The position numbers were made by a program, and so were the translations under genes. The notes beneath the pieces are model-generated. The model did no database searches, had not been told where the DNA came from, and saw only the letters and a program-made list of their open reading frames with translations. Shown in pieces: positions 28,846 through 37,569 of a DNA stretch of 64,000 nucleotides. Each line of letters opens with the position of its first letter. The first letter of the stretch is position 1. Source of the stretch: Jonesiaceae bacterium BS-20 (GTDB lineage: Bacteria; Actinomycetota; Actinomycetes; Actinomycetales; Cellulomonadaceae); contig CP146203.1 of NCBI GenBank assembly GCA_039995105.1, positions 1,054,001 to 1,118,000 on the forward strand, in the 5' to 3' direction.

Positions 28846-29454
28846 GTGAACATCGGAATAGAAATCATTGATGCCAGCGCCCTGGCTTTGCCACAGGTCG
28901 GTGGGCGAGGTCAGGGGCAGCCGGATGCGTTTGCGGCACAGATCCGTGATCTTGAGCAACGGTTGGGTGCTTTCCCCGAGGGTGGGACCTGCGCGGTCGT
29001 TGCTGAACGAGCGGTTGGTGGTGGCGAATCGGTCAAGACAACCGAGGCGCCCCTAACGGCCTACATTGATGCCGGATACACCCAAATTTATGGCGCGCTA
29101 GGCATGCTCCCACCACCCGAATTGGCCGGCCCGCAGCTCCTGCTTCACCCCGAGTCGTTGGGGCATGCGGTAGCCCGGTACCTCATGACCCAGGCACTTG
29201 CGCGAACCGGGAGGCGACCGAACGCAACGGTTCATCTGGTCGAAATTGACGGCGCGTTGCGTCCCGATCAGATGCTCGAGGTGCACGAACTGGTAGGTGC
29301 GAGTGATTTAGCACTCGTGGCCACGCACGCCCCAACCGGGCAGATTGCCAACGGCATGAGCGCTGCGCGTGAAACCACCGAACGCCAGATTCAAGCGTTG
29401 CTCGCTGCGCTGGTAGCCGGTTACTTACCGTGCGGCAGGGCTCGGTTAGTTTGA
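28846..29454 (+). CDS. Conserved-position protein of unknown function
   Basis: 202 residues from the GTG at 28846 (the frame is open to 28804 without a better start). Not recognised with confidence. The protein is Ala/Gly/Leu-rich and soluble, with alternating strands and helices: MNIGIEIIDASALAL at the start, AYIDAGYTQIYGALG and SDLALVATHAPTGQ later. In related genomes this slot upstream of miaA can hold a protein resembling the B subunit of class III extradiol dioxygenases; the alpha/beta pattern would allow this, but the metal-binding His residues are not evident. It lies 37 nt before miaA on the same strand and may be co-transcribed. Confidence 0.6.
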   Translation: MNIGIEIIDASALALPQVGGRGQGQPDAFAAQIRDLEQRLGAFPEGGTCAVVAERAVGGGESVKTTEAPLTAYIDAGYTQIYGALGMLPPPELAGPQLLLHPESLGHAVARYLMTQALARTGRRPNATVHLVEIDGALRPDQMLEVHELVGASDLALVATHAPTGQIANGMSAARETTERQIQALLAALVAGYLPCGRARLV

Positions 29455-29491
29455 GTTACCCGAGCCCAATAATGTTGGGTACCCTTAAGCG

Positions 29492-30451
29492 GTGGTAATT
29501 GTTGCAGTAGTAGGCCCTACGGCCACCGGAAAATCTGACCTCGCGCTTGACCTGGCACAGCGATTGAGCGGGAACGTACCCGCCGAGATCGTGAACTCTG
29601 ATGCGTACCAAATGTACCGTCAGATGGATATTGGCACCGCCAAAGTTCCCATCGCCCAGCGCCGAGGCATTGTGCACCACCAGGTCGACGTGCTCGAGGT
29701 ATCGCAAGATGCCTCGGTCGCCGACTTCCAGACGCGAGCACGCGCAGACCTTGCCGCAATTGCCCAGCGCGGAGCCCGTGCCGTGGTGGTTGGAGGATCC
29801 GGGCTCTATGTGCGGGCCTTGCTCGACCACATGGACTTTCCAGGAACCGATCCACTCGTACGCGCGGCACTGGAACGCGAGTGCGAAGAGTTGGGTGTGG
29901 GTCACGTGTTTGCCCAGCTGGAAGCGAAGGATCCGGTTGCTGCCCGCAACATTGGCTCCCAAAACGCGCGCCGGATCATCCGGGCACTCGAGGTCATCGA
30001 ACTGACGGGTCAGCCGTACTCAGCTAACCTTCCACGCCAGGAATACGTGGCCCCGGCGGTACAAATTGGGCTTGACTGCGATCGCGAATTTCTCGATGCC
30101 CAGGTCGCCAACCGCGTTGACCTCATGTTTGAGCAGGGGCTGGTCCAAGAAGTAACCGCCCTGGCACAGCAGGGTCTGGGCCGCACGGCCGAGCGCGCCG
30201 TGGGGTACGCCGAGATTCTTTCCCACCTGCGCGGCGAGATCACCCTAGACCAAGCCCGTGCGGACATCACCGCGAACACCCGGCGCCTTGCCCGCAAACA
30301 AATGGGCTGGTTTGGCCGCGACCCTCGGGTCCAATGGCTCAACGCCCAGGACCCGGACCGCATAGAAAAGGCCCTCGCCATTGTGGCGCGGGCCGATTCG
30401 GGTGAAACGTTGGGCGGCATCGAGATGGTGCGCCGGCCCCTTGGGTCTTAG
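29492..30451 (+). CDS. miaA: tRNA dimethylallyltransferase
   Basis: 319 residues. It transfers the dimethylallyl group to A37 of tRNAs reading UNN codons, making the substrate of MiaB. The P-loop GPTATGKSDLAL is at residues 8-19. The catalytic region NSDAYQMYRQMDIGTAK, VGGSGLYVRALLD and the tRNA-binding RRIIRALEV are intact. The GTG at 29492 has no ribosome site; TACCCT about 10 nt upstream could make the message leaderless. Its last codons overlap the end of the opposing methyltransferase gene by 4 nt. The dapF gene that often follows miaA is missing here. Confidence 0.96.
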   Translation: MVIVAVVGPTATGKSDLALDLAQRLSGNVPAEIVNSDAYQMYRQMDIGTAKVPIAQRRGIVHHQVDVLEVSQDASVADFQTRARADLAAIAQRGARAVVVGGSGLYVRALLDHMDFPGTDPLVRAALERECEELGVGHVFAQLEAKDPVAARNIGSQNARRIIRALEVIELTGQPYSANLPRQEYVAPAVQIGLDCDREFLDAQVANRVDLMFEQGLVQEVTALAQQGLGRTAERAVGYAEILSHLRGEITLDQARADITANTRRLARKQMGWFGRDPRVQWLNAQDPDRIEKALAIVARADSGETLGGIEMVRRPLGS

Positions 30452-31107
30452 CCCGCCTCTTCCTGGCGGATCGTCTCCAACACGCGGAAGCCTTTCGAGG
30501 TGGCAACACGAACCGAGTGCGCGGACATCAATGAGTCCGGCGAACCGTCAAATTCCTCGCTCAGCCACCGCAGCAGGGTGTCAGCACCCAGGTTCTTTTG
30601 GACGACCATGAACGCGCTGGATCCGGGGGTAAGCCGGGGCAACCACTTACGGAGTAAGTCATGGAGTGCGGCCTTGCCAATGCGAATGGGCGGGTTGGAC
30701 CAGATCTCCGCAAACATGATGTCATCTGGAACCTGGTCGGGGGTCACGGCAGAAATATTGGTCAAACCCAACTTCTTGGCGTTTACTCGAGTGAGTTCCA
30801 AGCTGCGTTCGTTCACATCGACGGCCCAAACGTGGGCATCGGGATTTTGCAGGGCCATGGTGAAAGCAATCGGACCCCAGCCGCACCCAATATCCAGCAG
30901 GTGACCGGCCGGCGGCGGAGTCACGGTACGCAGCAAGACCTTGGTGCCCGTGTCAAGGTGGCCCGGCGAAAATACGCCGGGTGCGGTGACTAACTCAACC
31001 GCGGTCTCATTGAGTTCCACGGTAATGGTGCGCTGCTTTGTCGTAGCCGCTGGTTGCGCTGAAAAATAATGGTCGCCCGAGCCGGTTTGGCCTTGTTCCT
31101 GAATCAC
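30448..31107 (-). CDS. RsmC-like class I SAM methyltransferase
   Basis: 219 residues. The SAM-binding motif I is LLDIGCGWGPIAFTMAL, motif II is VWAVDVNERSLEL, and the catalytic motif is SNPPIRIGK, which is typical of the RsmC/RlmG group that methylates guanine N2 in rRNA. The protein is short because it holds only the C-terminal catalytic half; this single-domain form is common in Gram-positive bacteria. It lies on the minus strand between miaA and hflX. The exact rRNA position cannot be deduced. Confidence 0.9.
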   Translation of the reverse strand: MIQEQGQTGSGDHYFSAQPAATTKQRTITVELNETAVELVTAPGVFSPGHLDTGTKVLLRTVTPPPAGHLLDIGCGWGPIAFTMALQNPDAHVWAVDVNERSLELTRVNAKKLGLTNISAVTPDQVPDDIMFAEIWSNPPIRIGKAALHDLLRKWLPRLTPGSSAFMVVQKNLGADTLLRWLSEEFDGSPDSLMSAHSVRVATSKGFRVLETIRQEEAG

Positions 31108-31226
31108 AATAGTTAAGCCTAGGGGACAAAATGGCGTGGCGGGTAATAAATAGCTTTCCCATGCGTCACAAACCGTGACATGGTTAGAGCAGAACCAATG
31201 TTTCGTAGTGCCAGAGCGAGGAATCT

Positions 31227-32771
31227 ATGCAAAATAACCCCCAGTCCAACGATGTTCCCCAAGATAATGAACAGGAGCAGCGTTCTGCGCGGGAAATTGC
31301 AGAAGATGTAGTTGCCCGGGTACTGGCGCGTTCTAGTTCCGCCTTGGATGACGGCGGAACCCGCCATTCCCTGGCCGATGGCGATCAGTTGGAACTTGAA
31401 GAACGTACGGCGCTGCGCCGGGTCAGTGGACTGTCGACCGAGCTCGAAGACGTGACCGAGGTTGAGAACCGCCAGCTGCGTCTAGAAAACGTGGTCTTGG
31501 TTGGTCTTTATACCCGCGGAACCACCTTGGAAGCTGAATTGTCCCTGCGTGAGCTGGCCGCCTTAGCGGACACCGCGGGCTCAAACGTGCTTGATGGTGT
31601 GCTGCAGCGACGCTCAGCCCCCGACCCGGGAACATACCTGGGATCCGGTAAGGCCCGCGAGCTAGCCAACATTGTGGCCGCAACCGGCGCAGACACCGTC
31701 GTTGTCGACGGAGAACTTGGCGCTTCGCAGCGCCGCGGCCTTGAAGACATCGTCAAGGTCAAAGTAATTGACCGCACCGCGCTGATCTTGGATATTTTTG
31801 CCCAACATGCCAAGTCGCGTGAAGGCAAGGCTCAGGTTGAGTTGGCCCAGCTGGAATACCTTCTGCCTCGTCTGCGGGGCTGGGGAGAGTCCATGTCCCG
31901 TCAGGCCGGTGGCCAAGTTGGTGGCGCCGGAGCCGGTATGGGCAGCCGTGGCCCAGGTGAAACCAAGATAGAACTTGACCGACGCCGCATTCGGGACCGC
32001 ATTGCCAAACTGCGCAAAGACATTGAACAGATGGCTCCGTCGCGGGACACCAAGCGAAACTCGCGCAAACGCCACGCCATCCCGGCAGTAGCGATCGCCG
32101 GGTACACCAACGCAGGCAAGTCTAGCTTGCTGAACTCTTTGACCGGCGCGGGAGTTCTGGTCGAAAATGCGCTCTTCGCGACCCTTGACCCGACGGTACG
32201 TCGTACAAAAACTCCTGACGGCAGGCTATACACCCTTGCGGACACGGTGGGATTTGTACGGTCCCTGCCGCACCAATTGGTCGAGGCTTTCAGGTCCACA
32301 CTCGAGGAAGTCGGGGATGCAGACCTCATCTTGCACGTGGTTGATGCTTCCCACCCCGACCCAGACGGCCAGATCGCTGCGGTACGTGAGGTCCTTGGGG
32401 AGATCGACGGCGTGGGAGACATCCCAGAGATCATTGTCCTGAACAAGGCTGACGTCGCTCTGGCTGAGTCGGTTGAGCGGGTTCAAGCCCATGAGCGCAA
32501 CGTTTTCTTGGTGTCGGCTCACACCGGCCAAGGCATCCCAGAGTTGCTCGAATTCGTTGCCAACTCGCTTCCGCGGCCCACAGTCACCATTGATGTTACG
32601 GTCCCGTACGACCGCGGCGATTTGGTCAACAGGGTGCACCTGGAAGGCGAGATCGACCACCTCGAGCACCTGGAACAGGGGACGCGCATCCAAGGGCGGG
32701 TAGACGGCGAACTTGCCTCGGACTTGTCGCAGGTAGCTGTTACGTCAGAGCCCACCTCATCCACAACCTGA
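31227..32771 (+). CDS. hflX: GTPase HflX
   Basis: 514 residues. This ribosome-associated GTPase splits stalled 70S ribosomes under stress. The N-terminal HflX domain has LEYLLPRLRG and the Gly-rich segment GGQVGGAGAGMGSRGPGE. The G domain has G1 GYTNAGKSSL, G3 DTVGF and G4 NKAD. A long acidic N-terminal extension precedes the conserved part. The ATG at 31227 is preceded by GCGAGGAATCT. The position after miaA is shared with other actinobacteria, although dapF normally lies between. Confidence 0.96.
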   Translation: MQNNPQSNDVPQDNEQEQRSAREIAEDVVARVLARSSSALDDGGTRHSLADGDQLELEERTALRRVSGLSTELEDVTEVENRQLRLENVVLVGLYTRGTTLEAELSLRELAALADTAGSNVLDGVLQRRSAPDPGTYLGSGKARELANIVAATGADTVVVDGELGASQRRGLEDIVKVKVIDRTALILDIFAQHAKSREGKAQVELAQLEYLLPRLRGWGESMSRQAGGQVGGAGAGMGSRGPGETKIELDRRRIRDRIAKLRKDIEQMAPSRDTKRNSRKRHAIPAVAIAGYTNAGKSSLLNSLTGAGVLVENALFATLDPTVRRTKTPDGRLYTLADTVGFVRSLPHQLVEAFRSTLEEVGDADLILHVVDASHPDPDGQIAAVREVLGEIDGVGDIPEIIVLNKADVALAESVERVQAHERNVFLVSAHTGQGIPELLEFVANSLPRPTVTIDVTVPYDRGDLVNRVHLEGEIDHLEHLEQGTRIQGRVDGELASDLSQVAVTSEPTSSTT

Positions 32772-32844
32772 ACGTGACGCGCATACCTTTGGTTGGCCGT
32801 GCGCCACACTACGGAATTGAATTGTAGGGAACTAGACTTCACCT

Positions 32845-34884
32845 GTGCCTGCCAAGAACTTGACCAATGCGAAGCCATCCGTGGCTGAAACCCAAACCAT
32901 CGAACTCCTTGCCAAAGCGGTTACGGGGTTAGGGGGCACGCTGCGTCAAGGGCAGCAGGACATGGCAGTAGCCGCTACCCGGTCAATGGAAACCGGCCGT
33001 CACCTGCTTGTCCAAGCGGGAACGGGAACGGGGAAATCCCTGGGGTACTTGGTCCCGGCCGTGCAGCACGCAGTGACCCAAGGGGAACGCGTCGTGGTCT
33101 CGACAGCAACGCTCGCCCTGCAGCGTCAGATCATGACGCGGGACTTACCGCTCGTGGTCGAGGCGGTCTCAGGCAACCTGCCGCGAAAGCCTAATATTGC
33201 ACTTTTAAAGGGGTGGAACAACTACGCCTGCCTGCACAAGGTTCAGGGCGGGTACCCCCAAGATGACCCGGGGGCGTTGTTTGATTTACCGGGTGGCCAG
33301 CCCACAGGTGAGATCCCCGAACAAAGCCCTACCGATTCTGGTTCCCTAGTGGCACAGGTCAAGCGCCTGCACGCCTGGATTGATGACACGGAAACCGGTG
33401 ATCGTGATGATCTGGTACCTGGCGTATCAGAGCGGGCATGGTCACAGGTCTCGGTGTCAAAACTTGAATGCTTGGGCACCAAATGCCCGTTGATTGAGGA
33501 ATGTTTCCCCGAACGTGCCAAGCGTATTGCCTTTGATGCCGATGTCGTTGTCACGAATCACTCGATGTTAGGCATTGCCTCAACGGGGTCCCCGCACGTG
33601 CTGCCCGAATTCTCGGTGGTTGTGGTCGATGAGGCCCACGAGCTGAATGACCGGGTCACGGCATCCGCGTCGGTTGAACTTAGCTTGAGTTCGATCGATC
33701 ACGCTGCGCGCTTGGCCCGACGTAATGGGGGAGTCGCAACCGCTGACCTTGACCGGGCCGCCCAAGACTTTGCCCAGGTGTTGGCCGAGCTGCCCGAGCA
33801 AAGTTTCCCCACGGGTCTGCCAGATGACGCCAGACTCGCTGTTGCTGGAGTAAGGGATAGCGCCCGAGAGGTCCTAACTCTTCTGAAACCGGCCAAGGAC
33901 AGTGCCAAGGAGTCTGACTCCGGGTTAAAGATGGCGCAGTCCGCGGTCCTCGTAGTATTTGAAATCGCAGAGCGCATGGCAGCCGACCATACGGGAGCCG
34001 ATGTCATCTGGTGTAGCACGGGCCGGTTTGGTTCCCAGGAAGGGATCAACCGGCTGCACGCGGCACCAATTGGGGTGGCCGGCTTGCTCCGCAACAATTT
34101 GTGGGCGGAGCACACGGGAATCTTGACCTCGGCGACCCTCAGTTTGGGGGACTCCTTCGACCATGTCGCCCGTGGTGCGGGAATTGCCAAGCAAGATGAG
34201 AGCGGTGTGCCGTGGGATTCCATGGACGTTGGCAGCCCCTTTGATTATGCAAAGCAGGGCATCTTATACATCGCAAAGGATCTCAAGGCGCCCGGCCAAG
34301 AATCGACCATCGAGTTGCAACTCGATGTCATGGCGGACCTGATCTCTGCGGCCAAGGGGCGCACATTGGGGCTATTCTCCTCCCGCAAAGCTGCTGAGCG
34401 TGCCGCGGAAGCCATGCGTAAGCGCCTTGATTTCCCCATCCTTTGTCAGGGCGACGATCAGCTATCTACCCTTGTTGAGCAGTTTTCCCAAGATGATGAA
34501 ACCTGTCTCTTTGGCACACTTTCGCTCTGGCAGGGCGTTGACGTGCCGGGAACGGCATGCCAATTAGTGCTGATTGATAGGATCCCGTTCCCGCGGCCCG
34601 ATGACCCGGTCAAGGCCGCACGTGCTCGCGCGGTTGAAAAGGCCGGTGGCAATGGATTTATGCAGGTGTCTGCCACTCATGCGGCGCTCTTGTTAGCGCA
34701 GGGGGCCGGCCGGCTCATTCGCAGCGCGGAAGATCGGGGAGTTGTTGCGGTCTTGGACCCGCGGCTCGCCACGGCCCGGTACGGATCGTTCCTAGTGCGT
34801 TCTCTGCCCGAATTTTGGCCAACCTCGGACAAGAATGTAGCAATCAGCGCGTTGACGAGGCTAAGCGCACTCGAGAGTAACTAA
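32845..34884 (+). CDS. DinG-family ATP-dependent DNA helicase
   Basis: 679 residues. An XPD/DinG type 5'-3' helicase of superfamily 2. Walker A QAGTGTGKSLGYL is at about residue 56-68. The DEAH box is VVVDEAHEL. A probable iron-sulfur site is formed by Cys in NNYACLHK and in ECLGTKCPLIEECFPE. The C-terminal RecA domain ends with the motif VI region AQGAGRLIRSAEDRG. The GTG at 32845 starts the protein. No LexA box is visible in the 73-nt gap to hflX. It likely resolves R-loops or D-loops, an inference from the family. Confidence 0.93.
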   Translation: MPAKNLTNAKPSVAETQTIELLAKAVTGLGGTLRQGQQDMAVAATRSMETGRHLLVQAGTGTGKSLGYLVPAVQHAVTQGERVVVSTATLALQRQIMTRDLPLVVEAVSGNLPRKPNIALLKGWNNYACLHKVQGGYPQDDPGALFDLPGGQPTGEIPEQSPTDSGSLVAQVKRLHAWIDDTETGDRDDLVPGVSERAWSQVSVSKLECLGTKCPLIEECFPERAKRIAFDADVVVTNHSMLGIASTGSPHVLPEFSVVVVDEAHELNDRVTASASVELSLSSIDHAARLARRNGGVATADLDRAAQDFAQVLAELPEQSFPTGLPDDARLAVAGVRDSAREVLTLLKPAKDSAKESDSGLKMAQSAVLVVFEIAERMAADHTGADVIWCSTGRFGSQEGINRLHAAPIGVAGLLRNNLWAEHTGILTSATLSLGDSFDHVARGAGIAKQDESGVPWDSMDVGSPFDYAKQGILYIAKDLKAPGQESTIELQLDVMADLISAAKGRTLGLFSSRKAAERAAEAMRKRLDFPILCQGDDQLSTLVEQFSQDDETCLFGTLSLWQGVDVPGTACQLVLIDRIPFPRPDDPVKAARARAVEKAGGNGFMQVSATHAALLLAQGAGRLIRSAEDRGVVAVLDPRLATARYGSFLVRSLPEFWPTSDKNVAISALTRLSALESN

Positions 34885-34935
34885 TTTAGGTACTATTTAG
34901 GTCGTTGACGTGTAATTACGTTTAAGGGGTCAGAA

Positions 34936-35937
34936 ATGTATTTTGAAAACTCGCAGGTTGAACAGGTCGTCGGCGGTATGCACACGCCCCGGCGAACGTC
35001 CAAGATCTCGATTGTGGGCGCCGGCGCGGTCGGCTCGACCATGGCCTACGCGGCCCTGATGCGAGGCTCCGCACGCACGGTGGCCCTGTATGACATCAAC
35101 AAGGCAAAGGTTGAGGCTGAGGTCCTGGACCTCGCCCACGGCATTCAGTTCATGCCAATGGCTGAGATTATTGGCTCGGATGAAATCGAAGTCTGCCGGG
35201 ACTCTGACATTGTCATTATTACTGCCGGCGCCAAGCAAAAGCCCGGACAAACCCGTCTGGATCTTGCCGGCGCAACGATCGACCTGATGAAGAAGATTCT
35301 GCCACCGTTGCTCGAGGTGGCACCGAACGCGGTCTATCTCATGGTGACCAACCCGGTCGATGTGGTCACATACGCGGCGCTAAAGATCTCAGGTCTACCG
35401 CCCGAGCGTCTGTTTGGCTCGGGAACGGTCTTGGACTCTTCCCGGTTGCGATACGTGCTCGCGCGCCAGTGCGGCGTTGCGGTGCAAAACGTGCACGCTT
35501 ACATGGCGGGGGAGCACGGCGATAGTGAGATTCCACTGTGGAGCTCAGCAACTATCGGAGGGGTGCCTTTGCTGGACTGGCCTGGCATAGATGGTCGTGG
35601 CCCGCTGACCGCGGTCCAGCGCCATGAGATCGCTCAGGAAGTAATTACCTCCGCCTACCGCATCATTGAGGGCAAGGGGGCCACCAACTACGCAGTTGGT
35701 TTGGCCGGAACCCGGATCATTGAGGCGATCCTCAATGACGAACACCGAGTGCTCCCGGTCAGCCGCTTGGTGACGGATTACTACGGGATTTCCGATGTCT
35801 GCCTGTCAATACCGGCGATGGTTGGCCGCTCCGGTTGTACGGAAACGCTTTCGGTCCCGCTGTCAGCCAGTGAGGCAACAGGGCTGCGGCGCTCGGCTGA
35901 TAAGGTCACCAAGATTGTCCGCGAGTTTGGATTCTAA
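34936..35937 (+). CDS. ldh: L-lactate dehydrogenase
   Basis: 333 residues. It reduces pyruvate to L-lactate with NADH. The Rossmann motif is SIVGAGAVGSTMAYA, TNPVDVVTY follows the cofactor site, and the active-site segment is GEHGDSE. DLAGATIDLMKKI and the Arg in the substrate loop (QKPGQTRLDLAG) support LDH over malate dehydrogenase, because the position after GQ is compatible with pyruvate; a biochemical check is still needed. An ATG with AAGGGG 7 nt upstream is well supported. The organism can therefore probably ferment to lactate. Confidence 0.93.
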   Translation: MYFENSQVEQVVGGMHTPRRTSKISIVGAGAVGSTMAYAALMRGSARTVALYDINKAKVEAEVLDLAHGIQFMPMAEIIGSDEIEVCRDSDIVIITAGAKQKPGQTRLDLAGATIDLMKKILPPLLEVAPNAVYLMVTNPVDVVTYAALKISGLPPERLFGSGTVLDSSRLRYVLARQCGVAVQNVHAYMAGEHGDSEIPLWSSATIGGVPLLDWPGIDGRGPLTAVQRHEIAQEVITSAYRIIEGKGATNYAVGLAGTRIIEAILNDEHRVLPVSRLVTDYYGISDVCLSIPAMVGRSGCTETLSVPLSASEATGLRRSADKVTKIVREFGF

Positions 35938-35976
35938 CCTAGCGGTGCTTAGCAAGTAAGTACTCCCGCAAATAGT

Positions 35977-36022
35977 AAATGGTCTGGCCGGCGTAGTTTT
36001 CACTACGTCGGCCAGACCATTT
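35977..36022. terminator. Bidirectional terminator between ldh and lexA
   Basis: Near-perfect 21-bp arms (35977-35997 and 36002-36022, both including GGCCAGACC or its complement) enclose the loop TTTC, with one G-T type mismatch. A/T-rich flanks lie on both sides, so it can stop ldh on the plus strand and lexA on the minus strand. Confidence 0.88.
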
Positions 36023-36092
36023 GCTTGTATATCGAGGGTTACTCCGTGCGCTGTCCCTGGGGTAATCCGGCACGAGCGACTTTAATCGGTGG

Positions 36093-36779
36093 TTAGAGCG
36101 ATCGCATGACGGAGACCACGCGGCCTAAGATTTCTGCGTGGTCGCCCAGAATCGGCTCGTAGGCCTGGTTGTGCGGTAGTAACCACACGTGGTCCTTATC
36201 CCGCTTAAACGTCTTGACGGTGGCCTCTCCATCCAGCATCGCTGCCACGATTTGCCCATTCTCAGCTACGTGTTGGCGGCGGATGACTACCCAGTCACCG
36301 TCACAGATGGCGGCGTCGATCATGGAGTCCCCGGAGACTTCGAGCATGTACAACTCACCCTCGCCAACGAGCTGTTTTGGCAGGGTGAAGATGTCTTGGA
36401 CTTCTTGCTCGGCAAGGATAGGGTTACCGGCCGCAATACGCCCAACCAGCGGCACTTGGGTCGCACTGTGATTCTCGAACATGGGCAGCACGATTGCCGG
36501 CGCAGGGGCCGGGGCGGGCGTAATATTTGCGGCCTGGAAATTGACCACCTCGATTGCGCGCGGCCGGTTTGGGTCACGGCGTAGGTACCCCATGCGTTCG
36601 AGGGCGTTGAGCTGATGCTTGACGCTAGACGGACTAGATAGTCCCACAGCCGTGCCAATTTCCCGGTAGGTCGGTGGGTATCCGCGGTCCGCGATGCTTT
36701 GGGCAATGGTGTCAAGGATGCCCTGCTGCCGTGCGGATAGCTTCGCGGTCGCCGGGAGCGCGGGTTTTACTTTGCTCAT
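36093..36779 (-). CDS. lexA: SOS repressor LexA
   Basis: 228 residues. LexA binds SOS boxes and cleaves itself when RecA is activated. The N-terminal winged helix holds [21 protein letters not shown]. The cleavage site is Ala117-Gly118 in RIAAGNPI. The catalytic dyad is Ser152 (SGDSMID) and Lys189 (ATVKTFKR). A Pro/Ala-rich hinge separates the two domains. Three LexA boxes lie upstream, between lexA and the divergent LysM gene, implying autoregulation. Other likely targets in this window are recA and the HEPN-dinB operon. Confidence 0.98.
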   Translation of the reverse strand: MSKVKPALPATAKLSARQQGILDTIAQSIADRGYPPTYREIGTAVGLSSPSSVKHQLNALERMGYLRRDPNRPRAIEVVNFQAANITPAPAPAPAIVLPMFENHSATQVPLVGRIAAGNPILAEQEVQDIFTLPKQLVGEGELYMLEVSGDSMIDAAICDGDWVVIRRQHVAENGQIVAAMLDGEATVKTFKRDKDHVWLLPHNQAYEPILGDHAEILGRVVSVMRSL

Positions 36780-36918
36780 TCTAAATCCCTGCTTCTGTTC
36801 TGGCTACGTTTGCAAATGCCACGTCTGCGCTTCATATTCACCCCACCAAAACTCTGCGTGTCACAGGGGCGTGGTGAACTTCCTGTTAGACACCACATTA
36901 GGCCAAAAATGCACACTT

Positions 36919-36934
36919 TCAAACAACTGTTCGA
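36919..36934. promoter_or_regulatory. LexA box 1 in the lexA/LysM intergenic region
   Basis: TCAAACAACTGTTCGA matches TCGAAC-N4-GTTCGA at 11 of 12 fixed positions. It lies 140 nt upstream of lexA, where it could repress the lexA promoter. Confidence 0.75.
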
Positions 36935-36971
36935 GAAAGTTGCGAAAAGACCTTGAAATTGGTGGAAAGTT

Positions 36972-36987
36972 TCGTACACTTGTTCTA
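36972..36987. promoter_or_regulatory. LexA box 2 in the lexA/LysM intergenic region
   Basis: TCGTACACTTGTTCTA matches the consensus at 10 of 12 fixed positions. It abuts box 3 directly, so two LexA dimers could sit side by side at 16-bp spacing. Confidence 0.6.
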
Positions 36988-37003
36988 GCGAACAAATGTT
37001 CGA
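36988..37003. promoter_or_regulatory. LexA box 3 in the lexA/LysM intergenic region
   Basis: GCGAACAAATGTTCGA contains the perfect palindrome CGAACAAATGTTCG and matches 11 of 12 consensus positions. It ends 20 nt before the LysM start codon, close to where that promoter must be. Confidence 0.88.
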
Positions 37004-37023
37004 GTGTTCTGGTGGAGGATGAC

Positions 37024-37392
37024 ATGACACAGGTTCAGATTGCACAGCGACCGCTTGCAGGGTCTTTGGTTCGGCCGTCACGGGCTCATGCGCCACGTGG
37101 ATTAGAGGGCATGCGGTTGACCCGCCGCGGACGTGTAGTGCTCTGGGCCGGTGGCATTGTCTTGGCCGTCGTGATCACACTGCTTGGGGTGGGGGCCGGT
37201 GCTGACGGCTCTCCCCAAGCAGTTGAGGTGAGCAGGCACGCCGTTGTGCCGGGGGACACCGTGTGGTCGCTTGCCGCCGGTTTGAACCCGGGATTGGACA
37301 TCCGAGATGTTGTTGATGAGGTGCTTGCTCTCAACGGACGAACCAGTACGGTCCTGTACGCCGGAGAGACAATCTTGTTACCGCGCTACTGA
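37024..37392 (+). CDS. SOS-controlled LysM membrane protein (putative division inhibitor)
   Basis: 122 residues. One membrane helix (VVLWAGGIVLAVVITLLGVGA) is followed by an external LysM domain (VVPGDTVWSLAAGLNPGLDIRDVVDEV ... NGRTSTVLYAGETILLP) that binds peptidoglycan. The ATG at 37024 has GGTGGAGG 5 nt upstream; the longer frame to 36694 crosses lexA and is spurious. A LysM gene divergent from lexA and controlled by SOS boxes matches the place of mycobacterial Rv2719c (ChiZ) and the YneA-type inhibitors that stop division during DNA damage. That function is inferred from position and architecture. Confidence 0.88.
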   Translation: MTQVQIAQRPLAGSLVRPSRAHAPRGLEGMRLTRRGRVVLWAGGIVLAVVITLLGVGAGADGSPQAVEVSRHAVVPGDTVWSLAAGLNPGLDIRDVVDEVLALNGRTSTVLYAGETILLPRY

Positions 37393-37451
37393 ACTAAGCT
37401 TTGCTCACACGGCATAGTCCGTCGCCGAGAGCAGTAGTTCTGGGACAATTC

Positions 37452-37471
37452 GTTGCATCTTCTCATGCAAC
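37452..37471. repeat. Short perfect inverted repeat upstream of nrdR
   Basis: GTTGCAT and ATGCAAC are separated by CTTCTC. It lies 60 nt after the LysM gene and 99 nt before nrdR. A T-rich but not continuous stretch follows (gtggttgtttgg), so it may be a weak terminator or an operator. It does not resemble an NrdR box. Confidence 0.4.
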
Positions 37472-37569
37472 ATCACAGTGGTTGTTTGGTGGGATAGGGC
37501 CTGCGCTCACGCCTGTTTGGCTGTTTATTGCGTAAAGTATAAAACAGACCTACAGCCTAGGAGACTTCC

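Noticed and set aside
36694-37023. N-terminal 110-codon extension of the LysM protein
   Set aside because: It would start inside lexA and cross all three LexA boxes. A strong GGAGG site points to the ATG at 37024 instead.
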